From ZC4RG35 sp040878345 (lineage in GTDB: Bacteria > Actinomycetota > Acidimicrobiia > Spongiisociales > ZC4RG35): a stretch of 47,292 nucleotides of DNA. The stretch lies in contig JBBDML010000038.1 of the NCBI GenBank assembly GCA_040878345.1, positions 1-47,292 on the forward strand, in the 5' to 3' direction. Shown here one piece after another: positions 38,601 through 45,955 of this stretch; positions within the stretch are counted from its first letter, which is position 1, and each line of letters opens with the position of its first letter. The position numbers and the translations under genes were made by a program. A model generated the notes under the pieces. It worked only from the letters and a program-made list of their open reading frames with translations, ran no database searches and was not told the origin of the DNA.

Positions 38601-38793
38601 TCGGGTCTCGGACCGGATCACCCTCCGCTGGAGCAGCGACGATGACGAGATAGCCGACGCTTTCGACAACCACGAGGACTACGTCGAGTCCGAGGTCCTG
38701 GCCAGCGGGATCACCAGGGCAACCGAAGGTTCGGGCACCAGTGTCTCGATACAGGGCAGACAGGTCTGGTTGGAGGTGAGCCGGGCCGGCTGA
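35617..38793 (+). CDS. ileS: Isoleucyl-tRNA synthetase, type 2
   Basis: A 1058-aa class Ia synthetase that charges tRNA-Ile. The HIGH-type motif is HYGN at 61-64 in GPPFPTGSPHYGNLL, and the KMSKS motif lies near residue 602 (GRKMSKSLKNYPDP). The large editing domain (CP1) is present between them (TTTPWTLPGNLAVAVGPN). Cysteine pairs CDNC and CAKC lie shortly before the KMSKS part. The sequence around HYGN and GWDTHGLPIEMEVEK is of the eukaryote-like IleRS2 form common in actinobacteria, which is usually naturally resistant to mupirocin. GTG 35617 is chosen over GTG 35560 because a likely -10 box lies between them. It ends 4 bp before the convergent divIVA stop. Confidence 0.96.
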   Translation: MTSEVTTFTRVEPLVRFPKLEQGVLELWRATDAFAESVRRRPADNEYVFYDGPPFPTGSPHYGNLLAGVIKDMVPRYWTMRGYRVERRFGWDTHGLPIEMEVEKRLGISGPAEIAELGIARFNEECRLEVQANTEAWETLTERIGRWVDFRNDYRTMDPEFMESVWWVFKQLWDKGLIYKDFKVLPYSWGATTPLSNFEANLDYRDIEDPSITVRLLVAEGNEVVEPGDYLLIWTTTPWTLPGNLAVAVGPNNTYARVRSGDDTYWVVEERLSVVPGDTTVVATASGEALIGVRYQPPFDYFAGAGDAGAFRVIASDEVTVDEGTGLVHMAPAYGETDFYAMQGAGLEVIVDPIDLEGNFTEAVPDVAGQNVKEADRTLIELLGAAGKLVGSERIVHSYPFCYRTGTPLIYKAIPTWFVAVERFRDRMVERNRAVHWVPEYVGSRRFGNWLAGARDWAISRNRYWGSCIPVWECDNCDDRVAVGSLDELERLSGQRPDDLHKHVMDEVHWPCAKCDGVMSRVPEVLDCWFESGSMPYGKLHYPFENQERFEATYPAQFIAEGLDQTRGWFYTLIVLSTALFDRPAFENCVVNGMILAEDGRKMSKSLKNYPDPSEIFDDQGADALRAFLINSPVLRAEPLRFSKDGVAEVVRTVLLPLWNTYSFFTTYAEADRITIADLAAAPAPADRPEMDRWILSVLQSLIQEVNTQMEGYYLYNVVPPTLGFIDHLTNWYVRRSRRRFWRSRDDGAAAETDKLSAFATLYEVMTTFIEVLAPVLPFLTEHIYQDLMARHHPDLPRSVHHRDFPTADIELIDRPLEEAMAAVREVVRLGRNLRKREGHRVRQPLASFTVLTRDPVLSAAVRSHGDVISDELNVRSVSVSPDESDLVRLAAKANFRRLGPVLGSRMRDVAEAIALLPPDRVVELLDGAALEVAGHPITLDDVMIERSPVEGVIVEAGPDFACALDTTLTDDLRSEGLARDLVSKVQQLRREAGLRVSDRITLRWSSDDDEIADAFDNHEDYVESEVLASGITRATEGSGTSVSIQGRQVWLEVSRAG

Positions 38794-38796
38794 GTC

Positions 38797-39606
38797 TCAG
38801 TCGGAGTTGACGGTCTCCTCGACCTCGGTGTCGTCCAGATCGATGCTCAGGTCGCCCATGCGCATGTCATCGTCTCCCATGCCCATGTCATCTGAGAGCT
38901 CATGGCTGCCGTGGGAACCGGAGCCCGTCTCGTCGCCCGACTCCTCGAGGGTGTCGACTTCGGCCTCGACCTCAGAAGCGGCCGGTTCGCGGTCCGGGGA
39001 CTCGCCGAGATCCTCGTGGTCCATCTCACCCTCGTCGGGCATCAGCTCCGATGGCTCGTCTCCGCCGGACTCCTGGGTGACCTCGTTCGCTGGCGTGTCG
39101 TCGAGGTCGGCGGACTGGTCGTCCTCCGTCGAGCCGGTGGCGGCGACCGACGACTCGGTCTTGGTGATCGAGACATCCATCTCGTCGAGGCCGTCGGCGA
39201 CCACGGTCGCCAACACTGCGAGCTCCCGGCGTACGTTGTCGACCCTGAGTCTCAGTTCCCCGATGTGTTGTTGGGCCTCGGCCTTCTCTTGGTCTCGCTC
39301 TTTGACCCAACTCTCGGTCTCGTCCTTGGCCTCCTCCTTGATGCGCTCGGCTTCAGCGCGGGCGCTCGCCAGCATCTGGTCGGCAGCGTTCTGAGCCGCG
39401 ATCAGGGCGCGGCCAACTGCGCTCTCGTCCGGGGCGGGGTCGGATGACGACGCCGATTGCCTGCCGCCCTTTGCCTTGACCTGCTCCTCGAGATCGCGAA
39501 TGGTGGCGATCACATCGTCGAGAAAGTCGTCGACCTCGTTGAGGTCGTAACCACGGAGCGCGGTTGAGAACGTCTTCTGCTCGATGTCGGATGGCTTCAA
39601 TAGCAT
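38797..39606 (-). CDS. divIVA: DivIVA/Wag31-like cell-pole protein with acidic tail
   Basis: A 269-aa protein. The N-terminal DivIVA membrane-curvature domain reads LLKPSDIEQKTFSTALRGYDLNEVDDFLDDV. A coiled coil (about 75-150, rich in Ala, Glu and Lys) follows. The last 110 residues are strongly acidic and low in complexity, with Met-Gly-Asp runs near the end (DDMGMGDDDMRMGD). In actinobacteria DivIVA marks the pole and directs wall growth. The acidic tail has no counterpart that I know in Wag31. ATG 39606 is chosen. It is the last gene of the division cluster, 83 bp after yggT and tail-to-tail with ileS. Confidence 0.93.
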   Translation of the reverse strand: MLLKPSDIEQKTFSTALRGYDLNEVDDFLDDVIATIRDLEEQVKAKGGRQSASSSDPAPDESAVGRALIAAQNAADQMLASARAEAERIKEEAKDETESWVKERDQEKAEAQQHIGELRLRVDNVRRELAVLATVVADGLDEMDVSITKTESSVAATGSTEDDQSADLDDTPANEVTQESGGDEPSELMPDEGEMDHEDLGESPDREPAASEVEAEVDTLEESGDETGSGSHGSHELSDDMGMGDDDMRMGDLSIDLDDTEVEETVNSD

Positions 39607-39689
39607 CTCCCAAACCTTTCGGCTCTCGTCCCGGCAGGATAAGCGTATTGGCCGGTGTCGGCACCTCAAACCGCGATCTCGCCTGAGAA

Positions 39690-39941
39690 TCAGATGATGC
39701 CGCGAAGCAGTTGTATCCCGATGATCAGGATCAACGGTGAGAGATCCAGCGCCCCGCCGCCAAGACGGATCGGCGGGATCACCCGCCGTATCGGTCGGAT
39801 GACCGGTTCGATGATCCTGTCGAGGAAGTGCTTGACCCGCCCCAGCGGGTGCCCGTAGGACATCGGGATCCAGGAGAGAACCACCCAGGCGAACACCGCC
39901 AGGAAGTAGATGTAGAGCGCGGTGTCGAGGATGTCGAGCAA
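39690..39941 (-). CDS. yggT: YggT-family membrane protein
   Basis: An 83-aa protein with two hydrophobic helices. YggT hallmarks are present: YIYFLAVFAWVVLSWIPMSYG, then LDRIIEPVIRPIRRVIPP and LDLSPLILIIGIQLL. The family is linked to cell shape, osmotic stress and septum placement, and in actinobacteria it sits between sepF and divIVA, as here. The start is TTG at 39941, 3 bp after the sepF stop codon. No better start exists, and coupled reinitiation is likely. Confidence 0.92.
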   Translation of the reverse strand: MLDILDTALYIYFLAVFAWVVLSWIPMSYGHPLGRVKHFLDRIIEPVIRPIRRVIPPIRLGGGALDLSPLILIIGIQLLRGII

Positions 39942-39944
39942 GGA

Positions 39945-40457
39945 TCAGTCGATGTCGTCTAGCTCATAGGCGCCGAGACCGGAGAGCCTTCTCTTCTCGT
40001 CGCGACTGAGCGTGACCCGCGGAGGTAGGACCGCGATCAGCCCGTCACCGACCTTGCGCATCGATCCGTCGAGGGCGTAGATCAGGCCGGAGGCGAAGTC
40101 GACCACTCGCCGAACCATGTCGGGGTCGGTGTTGCGCAGGTCGAGGACCACCGGGGTCCGGTCCCGAACCCGATCGGCCAGCATCCGGGCGTCGCTGAAC
40201 TCCTCGACCAACAGGATGTCCGACTGGACTTCCACCGGCCTCACCATCGACCCCCCGAAGCCACTGTCGGAACGTCCTTGTGGGCGGATGGCGGTCCGTG
40301 AGGTGGGAGGCGGTTCGACCCTTCTACCCTGGGGGAGGGCCTCTGCGATCGGCGCCGAGGCTTGGTTCTCATAGCCGTTGGAGTACGGCTCGTCCTCGAG
40401 TTGGTCCTCGTCGACGAGACCGAGGTATACGAGAGCTTTGGAGAACAGAGAAGACAT
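39945..40457 (-). CDS. sepF: Cell division protein SepF
   Basis: A 170-aa protein that anchors FtsZ to the membrane, replacing the missing FtsA in actinobacteria. The N-terminus (MSSLFSKALVYLGLV) is the amphipathic membrane-binding helix. A variable Pro/Arg-rich linker follows. The globular core is DILLVEEFSDARMLADRVRDRTPVVLDLRNTDPDMVRRVVDFASGLIYALDGSMRKVGDGLIAVLPP, shown here only to locate it (about residues 80-150). ATG 40457 is chosen because it begins with the helix; 20 more residues upstream look unrelated. It lies 10 bp after yggS, and FtsZ in the same cluster ends in a fitting DDDDLEIPSF tail. Confidence 0.95.
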   Translation of the reverse strand: MSSLFSKALVYLGLVDEDQLEDEPYSNGYENQASAPIAEALPQGRRVEPPPTSRTAIRPQGRSDSGFGGSMVRPVEVQSDILLVEEFSDARMLADRVRDRTPVVLDLRNTDPDMVRRVVDFASGLIYALDGSMRKVGDGLIAVLPPRVTLSRDEKRRLSGLGAYELDDID

Positions 40458-40467
40458 CAGACTCCCG

Positions 40468-41121
40468 TCACTTGCGGGGGCCAAAGATAGCCCGTCCCAC
40501 GCGAATGATGGATGCACCCTCCTCTATCGCCACCGCAAAGTCGTCGGTCATACCCATCGAGAGCTGATCGGCGGTGGGGAATCGCTGCCGGACCTCTGAT
40601 CCGATCCCCCGGAGCCGTCTGAAGTAGCCGCGACTCGACTCGGGGTTGTCCGGGATCGGGGGGATCGCCATCAGGCCCCGAACCTCGAGGCCGAGGAGGT
40701 GAGCCATCTCGACCGTGGCGAGAGCCCGGTCCTCGGGCACTCCTGCCTTCTGAGACTCGTCACCCAGGTTGACCTGGATCAGAACCGGTGGGGGCAGGCC
40801 GGAACCCTTCAGCCAGGCGAGCGCCAGGGCACGACGATCGAGGGAATGAAGGAGGGTGGTTATCGGCCGGACCACTCGGGCCTTGTTGGTCTGGAGCGCC
40901 CCGACGAAGTGCCATCTGATGTCAGTCGGCAACACTGCCGCCTTGTCGGCCATCTCGCCCGCCCGGTTCTCCCCAAAGTCGCGATGCCCTTCTTGGTGGA
41001 CGGCGAGCACCGCGCCAGGACTCTGACCCTTGGACACCACCACCAGCGTGATGTCCTCGCTGCGACGACCGGCACCCTCGGCGGCTTCGGCGATGGCGTC
41101 GAGCACCGACCGATAGCTCAT
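40468..41121 (-). CDS. yggS: PLP homeostasis protein YggS
   Basis: A 217-aa single-domain protein with the alanine-racemase-like barrel. It carries pyridoxal phosphate on Lys31 (LVVVSKGQS) and helps balance vitamin B6 and amino acid pools. Other family blocks are present: DFGENRAGEM, WHFVGALQTNKAR, and MGMTDDFAVAIEEGASIIRVGRAIFG at the C-terminus. Its ATG overlaps the pgeF stop by four bases (ATGA). The position between ftsZ/pgeF and sepF is the typical actinobacterial one. Confidence 0.95.
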   Translation of the reverse strand: MSYRSVLDAIAEAAEGAGRRSEDITLVVVSKGQSPGAVLAVHQEGHRDFGENRAGEMADKAAVLPTDIRWHFVGALQTNKARVVRPITTLLHSLDRRALALAWLKGSGLPPPVLIQVNLGDESQKAGVPEDRALATVEMAHLLGLEVRGLMAIPPIPDNPESSRGYFRRLRGIGSEVRQRFPTADQLSMGMTDDFAVAIEEGASIIRVGRAIFGPRK

Positions 41122-41741
41122 GAGACCCAGCCGATGGCGACCTGGCGGCGGGGAAGGCCATCACGACGGTGACTGAAGAACCTGTTCTCATGCCGGGTGC
41201 AGCCATCGACGATCTCCAGATCGAGACCCTCGAGCTGGGCGGCGATCACGGAAGTCAGGTCGACCGAGATCGTCTCCCAGGTGGTGATGGCGGTATGGGT
41301 CGGGAAGACTTGGGCCACCTCTTCGCCGACCTCGAAGCAGCACGGCCTGATCCCCGGCCCGATCACCGCCCCGGTCGGCTCGTGGCCACCGCCGATCATC
41401 TCCTGTCGAAGCCGTCCGACCACTTCGGCGGCCGCCCCCCGCCAACCGGCATGGGCGACTCCTACTGCGGCCGGGGACCGGAGCACCACTCCGAAGCAAT
41501 CGGCGGTGAACACCGCCACCGGGAGCCGCGGACGGGTGGTCCAGACTGCATCAGCCTCCCCCTGGAACCCGGGGTCGTCGGCATGACGAACCGCAGAGCC
41601 ATGGACCTGGCGGACCGTGGCCCATTGATCGCTCAGACCGAGACGGCTGCTGAGACGGGCATGGGCGCCGGCATCGTTGCGAATGTCGCCATCAGCAGCC
41701 TCGCTGAACGCCACCCCCGCCACGCTTGGCGGGAGGATCAT
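41118..41741 (-). CDS. pgeF: PgeF/YfiH-family peptidoglycan editing factor
   Basis: A 207-aa protein of the multicopper polyphenol oxidase (laccase-like, YfiH) fold. The zinc/copper ligands fit the family: His47 in RQVHGSAV, Cys82 in TADCFGVVL and His97 in VAHAGWRG. In E. coli YfiH has been linked to correcting the second residue of peptidoglycan stem peptides and in other bacteria to purine nucleoside phosphorolysis. Its location right after ftsZ supports a wall role. It overlaps ftsZ upstream and yggS downstream by four bases each. Confidence 0.92.
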   Translation of the reverse strand: MILPPSVAGVAFSEAADGDIRNDAGAHARLSSRLGLSDQWATVRQVHGSAVRHADDPGFQGEADAVWTTRPRLPVAVFTADCFGVVLRSPAAVGVAHAGWRGAAAEVVGRLRQEMIGGGHEPTGAVIGPGIRPCCFEVGEEVAQVFPTHTAITTWETISVDLTSVIAAQLEGLDLEIVDGCTRHENRFFSHRRDGLPRRQVAIGWVS

Positions 41742-42793
41742 CCCTGCACGAAGCTCGGGATCTCGAGATCGTCGTCGTCGAACATCCTGGGCCGCCTCAA
41801 AGGCTCTGCGGTGGACTTGGTCGCCGGTCGATTGGCTCGGCGACGTCCCTCGAACCCGGCAGCGATGACCGTGACCTTCATCTCCTGGCCCAGATCGTCG
41901 TCGATGATGGCCCCGAAGATGATGTCTGCCTCCGAGTCGGCATGGTCGGCGACGACCCGCGCCGCCTCGGTGGCCTCGTGGAGGGTCATCGATGAGGGCC
42001 CGGAGACCGAGAGGAGAACACCCTTGGCCCCGTCCATCGATGCCTCGAGCATGGGGCTGGATATGGCCCGCTCCGCCGCCTGACGAGCCCGGTTCTCACC
42101 AGTCGCCCGACCGATCCCCATCACCGCCGAGCCGGCGTCGGCCATGATCGTCCTCACGTCTGCGAAGTCGACGTTGATCAGACCAGGGGTTGTGATCAAA
42201 TCGGTGATACCGGTGACCCCGCTCATCAAGACCTCGTCGGCGAGTCTGAAGGTCTCGGTTATCGGTGCCGTGGGATCGCCCACATCGAGGAGTCGATCGT
42301 TGGGGATGACGATGAGGGTGTCCACGGCTCCCTTGAGAGCATCGATCCCCTCCTCGGCGTAGACAGCCCGACGACGACCTTCGAAGCCAAAGGGACGGGT
42401 CACCACACCCACGGTGAGCGCACCGACCGAACGGGCCACTTCTGCCACCACCGGGGCGCCACCGGTCCCGGTACCGCCACCCTCTCCGGCTGTGATGAAC
42501 ACCATGTCTGACCCCTTGAGGGCGTCTTCCAGCTCGGAACGGTGCTCCTCGGCGGCGGCCCGGCCGATCTCGGGGTTGGCACCTGCGCCCAGCCCGCGGG
42601 TGACGTCGCGACCGATGTCGAGCTTGACGTCGGCATCGCTCATCAGCAGGGCCTGGGCGTCGGTGTTGAGGGCGATGAACTCGACACCGCGGACACCGGC
42701 TTCCACCATGCGATTCACGGCGTTGACACCGCCTCCACCTATGCCGACCACTTTGATCACGGCCAGATAACCGCCACTGCTGCTGCTGCTCAC
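41738..42793 (-). CDS. ftsZ: Cell division protein FtsZ
   Basis: A 351-aa tubulin-like GTPase that forms the division ring. The GTP-binding tubulin signature GGGTGTG is at 105-111, and the N-terminal loop is IKVVGIGGGGVNAVNRM. The synergy loop is NVDFADVRTIM. The C-terminus is short: a basic linker of about 25 residues, then a conserved tail DDDDLEIPSF, which should bind SepF. The start is GTG 42793 with a good GGAGG seven bases upstream. A serine run (SSSSS) follows the start. It is the only ftsZ in the window; no ftsA is found. Confidence 0.97.
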   Translation of the reverse strand: MSSSSSGGYLAVIKVVGIGGGGVNAVNRMVEAGVRGVEFIALNTDAQALLMSDADVKLDIGRDVTRGLGAGANPEIGRAAAEEHRSELEDALKGSDMVFITAGEGGGTGTGGAPVVAEVARSVGALTVGVVTRPFGFEGRRRAVYAEEGIDALKGAVDTLIVIPNDRLLDVGDPTAPITETFRLADEVLMSGVTGITDLITTPGLINVDFADVRTIMADAGSAVMGIGRATGENRARQAAERAISSPMLEASMDGAKGVLLSVSGPSSMTLHEATEAARVVADHADSEADIIFGAIIDDDLGQEMKVTVIAAGFEGRRRANRPATKSTAEPLRRPRMFDDDDLEIPSFVQG

Positions 42794-42829
42794 TGAAGAA
42801 CCTCCACGGGAATCGAAAGCTGAAGTAGA

Positions 42830-42888
42830 GGTTTACCGTTGTTGGAGAACTTAGTAAACCCCGAAACATTCAGTCTCTTGTTGAGACT
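42830..42888 (-). promoter_or_regulatory. Hairpins in the ftsZ leader
   Basis: The 107-bp ftsQ-ftsZ gap is more AT-rich than its surroundings. On the minus strand it holds AGTCTC-AACAA-GAGACT (42872-42888) and then GGTTTAC/GTAAACC (42830-42860, 17-nt loop). The first might attenuate read-through from ftsQ. An independent ftsZ promoter (for example TACTAA within the second element) is possible. Several ftsZ promoters in this gap are known in other actinobacteria. Confidence 0.4.
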
Positions 42889-42900
42889 TAGAGATCTGGT

Positions 42901-43704
42901 CTATGGCTCCTCCGACTCCTCGCTGTCCTGGTCACTACCCCCGGCTTCGCTCCCGGTCCCCTCACCACCGGCGGGACTGACCGCCGGGTGGGTCGGCGCC
43001 ACCAGGATCAGCGTTGACGTCCTCGGGATGTCCTCCGCCATCAGGGAGACCAAGGAGATCGCCTTCTCCCGCATCTCGGTGGCCCGCCCCAACCTGACCT
43101 GATACCCGGCCACCACCGCCCAGAGCTCGCCAGAGTCGAGTCTCACCGCGGTGGCTTTGGCGATCTCCGGAGGCAGCGCAACCACGAACTCGATACACCC
43201 CAAGACCAGGTCCGAGTCGGAGGCCTCATCGTCGTTGATCGTGGGCAACCGGACCCAGCCCAGGCTGTTGTCGGGCTCGACGCCACTTGGGACCGCTTCG
43301 CCGTCACCGGCCCGACGGGACCAACCTCCGGAGGTCTCCACCCACGCCGCCGGAACTCGCTCCTCCACTCTCACGATCACGTCGTTCGGCCAATCCAGCT
43401 CGACCTCGGCGACCATCACCCAGGGGTCTGCCTCGATCGCTTCCTCCACCTCTCCAGCCCCGATCAGGACCAGTGGCCTGCCCGGAACCACATCGTGCTC
43501 GACGAGAATGGCGGCGGTTTGGCTCGACACCACTCCCGCCACCCGCACCCGGGAGACACTCATCCATGGTGACAGGGCGAACCAGACCAGGCCGCCGCTG
43601 GCCAGGACCACCGCAAGGAACCGGAGGAGGCGCCTGACGTTGCGATGGGCATGGTCTTCGGCGACCTCCCGCCGCCTCTCGGCCAATCTGGGATCGATGG
43701 TCAT
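42901..43704 (-). CDS. ftsQ: Cell division protein FtsQ
   Basis: A 267-aa bitopic protein of the divisome. A cytoplasmic N-terminus (about 1-26), one membrane helix (about 27-45), and an outer POTRA domain (SVSRVRVAGVVSSQTAAILVEHDVVPGRPLVLI) are followed by the FtsQ beta domain (VRVEERVPAAWVE to VRLGRATEMREKAISLVSLM). The last 35 residues are an unusual Gly/Ser/Glu/Asp-rich acidic tail (GGEGTGSEAGGSDQDSEESEE), which would lie outside the membrane. Start ATG 43704 overlaps the murB stop. Confidence 0.93.
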   Translation of the reverse strand: MTIDPRLAERRREVAEDHAHRNVRRLLRFLAVVLASGGLVWFALSPWMSVSRVRVAGVVSSQTAAILVEHDVVPGRPLVLIGAGEVEEAIEADPWVMVAEVELDWPNDVIVRVEERVPAAWVETSGGWSRRAGDGEAVPSGVEPDNSLGWVRLPTINDDEASDSDLVLGCIEFVVALPPEIAKATAVRLDSGELWAVVAGYQVRLGRATEMREKAISLVSLMAEDIPRTSTLILVAPTHPAVSPAGGEGTGSEAGGSDQDSEESEEP

Positions 43705-44603
43705 TCCTCAAACCCGACGAACTGGATCTCGGGCTCCAGCTTGGTCCCGCTCAGCTCGAAAACCCGGTCTTTGACCAGTTGGACCAGCCGATAGATGTCG
43801 GCGGTCTTTGCTCCCTGACCAGCCACGAAGAAGTTGGCGTGCTTGGTCGATACGGTCACGTCCCCCACGCCCAGCCCTTTGAGGCCGAGAGTGTCGATCA
43901 ACTCCCCGGCAGTGATGTGCTCAGGGTTCTTGAAGACACTGCCTGCGTTGAGCGTTCCGCCGGGTTGGTTCTCCTTCCTCCAGCGGGTGATCACCCGGAT
44001 CTGCTCTCTTGCCGCCTCGATGTCTCCCCGATGGCCGGCGAACCGGGCCGTGGTCACCATCTGGTGCGGCTCGAGGATCGAATGCCGATAGGAGAGATCG
44101 AGGTCTGTGGGTGTCAACGCGCTCACAGACCCGGTGTGGAGGTCGACGACCACCGCCTCGATCAGACGTTCTCTGGTCTCGGTGCCGAGACAGCCGGCGT
44201 TCTGGCGCACCGCGCCACCGACAGACCCAGGGACCCCGACGAAGAACTCGAGGCCGGTGAGCCCGTGATCCACCGATGCCCGGGCCAGCCGGGGCAATGG
44301 AACCGCCCCGCCGGCGTCGACCCCATCGTCATCGAACTCGATGCCGGCAAACCCATCGCCGAGCCTTATGACCAGACCGGGGAAGCCGCGGTCCGCCACC
44401 ACCAGGTTGGAGCCCCGGCCGATGATGAGCAATGGGTGCTCCCGGCTCAGCCCCGAGTCGATCAGCCGTTCCAGGTCCTCCTGGTCTGCGACCTCGGCCA
44501 GGAATCGGGCGGGGCCACCGGCCCTGTAGGTGGTCAGCGGCCCCAACGGGACGTCGAGGGTGACCAGCCCCGACTCGACGAGGTCCTCGATCGTCGGACT
44601 CAT
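43701..44603 (-). CDS. murB: UDP-N-acetylenolpyruvoylglucosamine reductase
   Basis: A 300-aa FAD enzyme that makes UDP-MurNAc with NADPH. The FAD-binding part has TYRAGGPARFLAEV and IIGRGSNLVV, then FVGVPGSVGGAVRQNAG. The catalytic Ser lies in GTLNAGSVFKNPE and the Glu in LEPEIQFVG. The absence of the extra C-terminal insert fits a type II MurB. It is overlapped by four bases at each end (murC upstream, ftsQ downstream). Having murB between murC and ftsQ differs from mycobacteria, where murB lies elsewhere. Confidence 0.96.
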   Translation of the reverse strand: MSPTIEDLVESGLVTLDVPLGPLTTYRAGGPARFLAEVADQEDLERLIDSGLSREHPLLIIGRGSNLVVADRGFPGLVIRLGDGFAGIEFDDDGVDAGGAVPLPRLARASVDHGLTGLEFFVGVPGSVGGAVRQNAGCLGTETRERLIEAVVVDLHTGSVSALTPTDLDLSYRHSILEPHQMVTTARFAGHRGDIEAAREQIRVITRWRKENQPGGTLNAGSVFKNPEHITAGELIDTLGLKGLGVGDVTVSTKHANFFVAGQGAKTADIYRLVQLVKDRVFELSGTKLEPEIQFVGFEE

Positions 44604-45955
44604 CGGCCGGCCAGCAGCGAGGCGAGCTCGGTGTGGAGAAGGGTGATGTCGCCCGCCCCCATCGACACCACCAAATCCCCGGAGCGGAGCAACGGCGCCA
44701 GGAACTCACCGAGATCCGCTCGATGGGGCACATAGTGGACCTGTGCTCCCCGGGCCTCGGCGGCGGCAGCAACCAGCTCCCCGGTGACCCCGGGCACCGG
44801 GTCCTCGCGGGCCCCGTAGACGTCGGTGACCACCACCACGTCCGCCCCGGCGAGGGCTGCACCGAACTCCTCACCGAATCGCTCGGTCCTCGAGTACAGA
44901 TGCGGTTGGAACACCGCCCAGAGCCGCGCTGCGCCATAGGTGCGGGCCGAGTCGACGGTGGCCCTCACCTCGGTGGGATGATGGGCGTAGTCGTCGTAGA
45001 GAGTGATCCCGCCAATGGTCCCCCGATGCTCCCAGCGGCGCTCCACACCCCGGAACCCGCTCAAGGACGGCCCAAGGGTCTGGAGATCGTGACCCAATTC
45101 GGCGAGGAGCGCGAGGGCGCCGGCAGCGTTGATGGCGACATGCCTTCCCGGCCTGGGCACGTTCACCGTCACCGGGCCCGCAGGCCCCTCCAGGGTGAAG
45201 GAGCTCCCTTCCTTGCCCGACACCAGATCACCGACCTGCCACGTCGAGTCGGAGGCGAGACCGTAGGTAGAAGCCTCGGCTGCCCTGGCCACGGCCAGTG
45301 ACCCGGGGTTGTCGGCGCAACACAGGACCGGACCGTCGACCCCCGTGGCGACCCCCACGAAGCTCTGCATCAGCCCCTCCTCGTCTCCGAAGTGATCCAG
45401 ATGGTCGATTTCGACGTTGGTCACGACCAGGCCAGACAAGTGGATCGACTCGAAGGTCCGAAAGGCCTCGTCGGCTTCGATGACCAGAAGCGGGTCGGCG
45501 CCGAGATGGCCGTTGGTCCCGAGCCCGACCAGATCACCACCGATCACAAAGGAAGGATCACCTCCGAGAGCACGAAGGGCCGTGATCAACAAGGCGGTGG
45601 TTGTGGTCTTGCCATGGGTCCCGGTGGCACCGATGGTCTCGATCCCTGCGGAGAGAGCCGCCAGCAGCTCCGGTCGTCGCCAGGTCGGTATCCCCGCCCC
45701 CCGCGCCGAGAGCAGCTCCTCGTCGAACTCGGGCACGGCCGAGGACGCCACCACCAGGTCGGCTCTCAGGGCCAGGTCGGGGGCATGCCCGGTTGCGATC
45801 TCGACGCCGATGTCGGCCAGCGCCTCGAGGCTGGCGCCCCCGCGGAGGTCCGACCCGGTCACGGCATGACCCAGTCCCACCAGGACCTTGGCCAGAGCGC
45901 TCATACCCGCACCGCCGGCACCGATGATGTGTATCCGCTGGTGCTCGAGTCTCAT
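44600..45955 (-). CDS. murC: UDP-N-acetylmuramate--L-alanine ligase
   Basis: A 451-aa Mur ligase that adds L-Ala to UDP-MurNAc. The N-terminal Rossmann domain opens with IHIIGAGGAGMSALAKVL. The ATP loop is GTHGKTT at 112-118. Central-domain residues are in EADEAFRTFESIHL and NVEIDHLDHFGD, and the C-terminal domain begins near GVERRWEHRG. Its length is normal. Its ATG overlaps the murG stop and its stop overlaps the murB ATG, so the pathway genes are read as one coupled message. Confidence 0.97.
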   Translation of the reverse strand: MRLEHQRIHIIGAGGAGMSALAKVLVGLGHAVTGSDLRGGASLEALADIGVEIATGHAPDLALRADLVVASSAVPEFDEELLSARGAGIPTWRRPELLAALSAGIETIGATGTHGKTTTTALLITALRALGGDPSFVIGGDLVGLGTNGHLGADPLLVIEADEAFRTFESIHLSGLVVTNVEIDHLDHFGDEEGLMQSFVGVATGVDGPVLCCADNPGSLAVARAAEASTYGLASDSTWQVGDLVSGKEGSSFTLEGPAGPVTVNVPRPGRHVAINAAGALALLAELGHDLQTLGPSLSGFRGVERRWEHRGTIGGITLYDDYAHHPTEVRATVDSARTYGAARLWAVFQPHLYSRTERFGEEFGAALAGADVVVVTDVYGAREDPVPGVTGELVAAAAEARGAQVHYVPHRADLGEFLAPLLRSGDLVVSMGAGDITLLHTELASLLAGR

